From Patescibacteria group bacterium (GTDB lineage Bacteria > Patescibacteriota > Patescibacteriia > S139-126), in the NCBI GenBank assembly GCA_015485755.1, contig WFTD01000128.1:1-5830 (forward strand): 5,830 bases of DNA, read 5' to 3'. Position numbers and translations under genes: made by a program. Of this stretch, positions 3,639 through 5,830 are shown in pieces. Below the pieces are notes generated by a model. It was not told the DNA's origin and searched no databases. It saw only the letters and a list, made by a program, of their open reading frames with translations. The stretch's first letter is position 1. The number at the start of each line of letters is the position of its first letter.

Positions 3639-5720
3639 ATGGTCAGCAAAGTTATTAAGTTTGCGGCGGTGTTGCTGTTTGTGGCAGGAGCGGCCCAAGC
3701 TAGCTCTGATATAAACAATTTGCCCGTTAATTTGGCAGTAGCAAATATTTCTAATATTTTGTATTTTGTCGCATTTATTGGTGGCGCGTTGATGATTTTG
3801 TCCCCCTGCTCAGCCGCTACCCTGCCAGCTTATTTTGCTTCATCATTTGGCTCTGCAGACAAGCCCAGTAAATTTCTTATAACCAAAAGAACTATTACCT
3901 TTTTTAGCGGTTTTGCTTTGGTGTATGCTTTTATTGGTGCAGGTGCTTCTTTTATTGGTAGAATATTAAACATTTACCAAGAGTATTTGTCAGTTGGAGC
4001 AGGAGTGCTGCTGATAGCTTTTGCTTTATTAATGCTATCAGGCAGGGGGTTTGGCAGAGGGATTGGCCATGGTGTTTCTGGCAAGCCGACCGCGCCGTCT
4101 TACAAAAGAATATTTGTTTATGGGCTTCTTTTTGCCGTTGGTTTTAGTGGTTGCGCTGGACCGATTTTAGCTGGAATTTTGACAGTAGCAGTGAATTTGC
4201 CGGCTGCCCAGGCTATTTTGCTGATGTTGTTTTATTCTTTGGGGATGGGCGTTCCTTTGGTGCTTTTGTCTTTGTTTTTTGATAAGGTAAAGATATTTAA
4301 CACCAAGTTTTTTCAGTGGCATCGTCAGGTAAAAATTGCTGGAAAAGATTTTTATTTGACCCTTCCTAATATCATTAGCGGCATTTTGCTTGCTTTGATT
4401 GGCATTGTTTTTATAGTGTACAGAAGTACTTTTGTTTTAAGCGGCAAGTTTCCGCGTGCTTTGACTGATGCTGGTTATGCTTTGCAGGATAAGCTTTTGC
4501 AAATGAATATTCCTCCCTATGTTGATATGATTCTATTTGTTGTGGTTGGCTTTGTTGTACTGAAATTAGCAGAGAAGTATGCGGATAATATTTTTTCTGC
4601 TGCAACTGCTGCGTTGAAGAAGCTGGACAGGCTTAAGGCGGTTTTGATTATTTGGGTTGTGGTAAATTTTCTTTTTAATCAAGTTTTGTTTTTTAACCTG
4701 CAAGCTGACTTTGAGAGGCAAGCGGCAGCGGCGGCAGAGGCTGCCCGGCCAGCTGAATTTGAGTTGATTGTACTTACAGCTAATGATTGTGATAGTTGTT
4801 ACAATTTAAATCCCGTGGTTGATTCATTTAAATCAAGAAAGGTAAAGATAAAATCAGAGCAAGTAGTTGATTTTGGCGATGATAAGGCCAAAGAGATTAT
4901 TGCTAAATACAATGTCAAAAAAGTTCCCACCTTTATTGCTATAGGAGAGGTGGACAAAGACAAAGAGTTGAGGGCTCTGTTGGGTAGGGCTGGTACTGTT
5001 GACAATAATACTTTTGTTTTTACTGATACGCCAGCGCCGTATATTGAAGCTGATTCAGGTAAGGTAAGGGGATTGTTTAATTTAATTTATTTGACTGACA
5101 AGTCCTGTGAGCAGTGCTATGATGTTTCCGCGCACAAGTCAATTTTGGCCAGGCTTGGTCTCAATCCAGTTGAAGTTATAGACTATGATATATCATCAGC
5201 AGACGGGCGAAAGTTGGTTAATCAATACAACATCAATAAAGTACCGACTATTATTTTAGACGGCGATATGGAAGCTTATAATGGATTTGCTCCGCGCTGG
5301 CAACAGGTGGGCACAGTTGAAAATGATGGCAAGTATGTTTTTAGGCAGGTGCAGATTATGGGCACTTACAAGGATTTGCAGACAAGAAAAATAGTTGAAG
5401 CGAAAAACAGCAATCAGGCAAATGGAGGTCAGCAGCAGAACCAGAATGTTATTGTGGTGAACGCTGAAGAATTTTCTTTTTCCCAGTCAAATATTAAACT
5501 AAAAAAAGGACAAAAAGTGACGATTAGGTTGGTCAATCAAGGCGGAGCCCCTCATGATTTTGTAGTTGATGAGCTGGGCATAAAATCAAATCGCTTAAGA
5601 AGCGGTGAGGTTGAGGATATTACTTTCACGCCTGACAAAGTTGGTAAATTTGCCTTTTATTGTTCTGTTCCTGGGCATCGACAAGCCGGTATGGAGGGAG
5701 TTATAGAAGTGGTGGAATAA
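3639..5720 (+). CDS. CcdA/DsbD-type transmembrane thiol transporter fused to two thioredoxin domains and a cupredoxin
   Basis: A 693-residue membrane protein. Residues 1-21 look like a signal peptide ending AQA. Residues about 36-262 are the CcdA/DsbD six-helix domain, with the redox pair C57 (LSPCSAATLPAYF) and C172 (GFSGCAGPILAGIL). This family passes electrons from cytoplasmic thioredoxin across the membrane. Two further spans lie at about 293-311 and 334-353. Residues about 373-470 form a first thioredoxin fold with CDSC (C384, C387) and cis-Pro P430 in KVPT. Residues about 476-585 form a second with CEQC (C490, C493) and P536. The two align along their length and share GTV-(D/E)-N, so they arose by duplication. 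A Gln/Asn-rich linker (586-603) leads to a plastocyanin-like domain with complete type I copper ligands H639, C675, H680 and M685. All seven cysteines are assigned. DsbD has one C-terminal thioredoxin fold and no cupredoxin. Domain calls are secure; substrate and electron direction are inferred. No Shine-Dalgarno sequence is seen. Confidence 0.95.
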   Translation: MVSKVIKFAAVLLFVAGAAQASSDINNLPVNLAVANISNILYFVAFIGGALMILSPCSAATLPAYFASSFGSADKPSKFLITKRTITFFSGFALVYAFIGAGASFIGRILNIYQEYLSVGAGVLLIAFALLMLSGRGFGRGIGHGVSGKPTAPSYKRIFVYGLLFAVGFSGCAGPILAGILTVAVNLPAAQAILLMLFYSLGMGVPLVLLSLFFDKVKIFNTKFFQWHRQVKIAGKDFYLTLPNIISGILLALIGIVFIVYRSTFVLSGKFPRALTDAGYALQDKLLQMNIPPYVDMILFVVVGFVVLKLAEKYADNIFSAATAALKKLDRLKAVLIIWVVVNFLFNQVLFFNLQADFERQAAAAAEAARPAEFELIVLTANDCDSCYNLNPVVDSFKSRKVKIKSEQVVDFGDDKAKEIIAKYNVKKVPTFIAIGEVDKDKELRALLGRAGTVDNNTFVFTDTPAPYIEADSGKVRGLFNLIYLTDKSCEQCYDVSAHKSILARLGLNPVEVIDYDISSADGRKLVNQYNINKVPTIILDGDMEAYNGFAPRWQQVGTVENDGKYVFRQVQIMGTYKDLQTRKIVEAKNSNQANGGQQQNQNVIVVNAEEFSFSQSNIKLKKGQKVTIRLVNQGGAPHDFVVDELGIKSNRLRSGEVEDITFTPDKVGKFAFYCSVPGHRQAGMEGVIEVVE

Positions 5721-5737
5721 TAATTATTTATTCTACA

Positions 5738-5770
5738 AACAAACACCCCCACTAAATGGGGGTGTTTGTT
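5738..5770 (+). terminator. Strong hairpin terminator at the end of the three-gene unit
   Basis: Positions 5738-5750 (AACAAACACCCCC) pair perfectly with 5758-5770 around ACTAAAT, a 13-bp stem with a five-pair GC block. A/T-rich flanks on both sides could make it work in both directions, although the run of T on the + side is interrupted. It begins 18 bases after the stop codon of the fusion gene. Confidence 0.85.
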
Positions 5771-5794
5771 GTCTATAGGGTGGTTTTTTGTTAA

Positions 5795-5823
5795 GTTAAA
5801 TTTAGTGGGCTGAATGATATAAT
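5795..5823 (+). promoter_or_regulatory. Extended -10 promoter for a gene beyond the right edge
   Basis: TATAAT (5818-5823) is preceded by TGA, giving the extended form TGnTATAAT. A weak -35 (GTTAAA, 5795-5800) is 17 bases upstream. It follows the terminator, so a new transcription unit probably begins just outside the window. Confidence 0.5.
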
Positions 5824-5830
5824 TTATTAT

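Noticed and set aside
2..5720. Recoded TGA (glycine), as in some candidate phyla
   Set aside because: All genes read through with the standard code and end in TAA or TAG. No conserved position needs an in-frame TGA, so there is no evidence for recoding.

Overview
The window is AT-rich bacterial DNA with seven genes, all on the + strand, and short spacers. The seven stop codons are TAA except for one TAG. Only one gene has a clear Shine-Dalgarno sequence. Low GC, small membrane proteins of unknown family, weak Shine-Dalgarno use and a BlaI/M56 pair beside CcdA/thioredoxin/cupredoxin domains suggest an uncultivated bacterium such as a member of the Patescibacteria (CPR). This placement is an inference; there is no rRNA or marker gene here to prove it.

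Layout. (1) Positions 2-562: the 3' part of an Fe/Mn superoxide dismutase gene of Mn type, cut by the left edge. (2) 638-973: a small single-span membrane protein with a coiled coil, closed by an intrinsic terminator at 972-996. (3) 1111-2476: two overlapping genes, a BlaI/MecI/CopY-type repressor and an M56 (BlaR1-like) membrane metalloprotease that lacks the penicillin-sensing domain. (4) 2529-2557: a strong promoter whose -35/-10 spacer is filled by a 19-bp dyad closely resembling MecI/BlaI operators. (5) 2596-5720: three genes behind that promoter, namely a membrane-anchored Cys/His-rich protein with a CcmH-like region, a 98-residue single-span protein ending in Gly-Gly-Cys, and a 693-residue fusion of a CcdA/DsbD membrane domain, two tandem thioredoxin folds and a type I copper cupredoxin. 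(6) A long hairpin terminator at 5738-5770 and an outward-facing promoter at the right edge.

How the parts may work together. The repressor keeps the BlaI/MecI cleavage-site pattern (Leu-Asn-Phe) and its operator lies between the promoter elements of the next transcription unit. The simplest reading is that an envelope signal activates the M56 protease, the repressor is cut, and the three-gene unit is switched on. All three products should expose cysteines outside the cytoplasm, and the fusion can in principle carry electrons from cytoplasmic thiols through CcdA and two CXXC domains toward a copper centre or client thiols. This looks like a regulated thiol/copper redox module of the cell envelope. 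The signal, the direction of electron flow and the clients cannot be read from the sequence.
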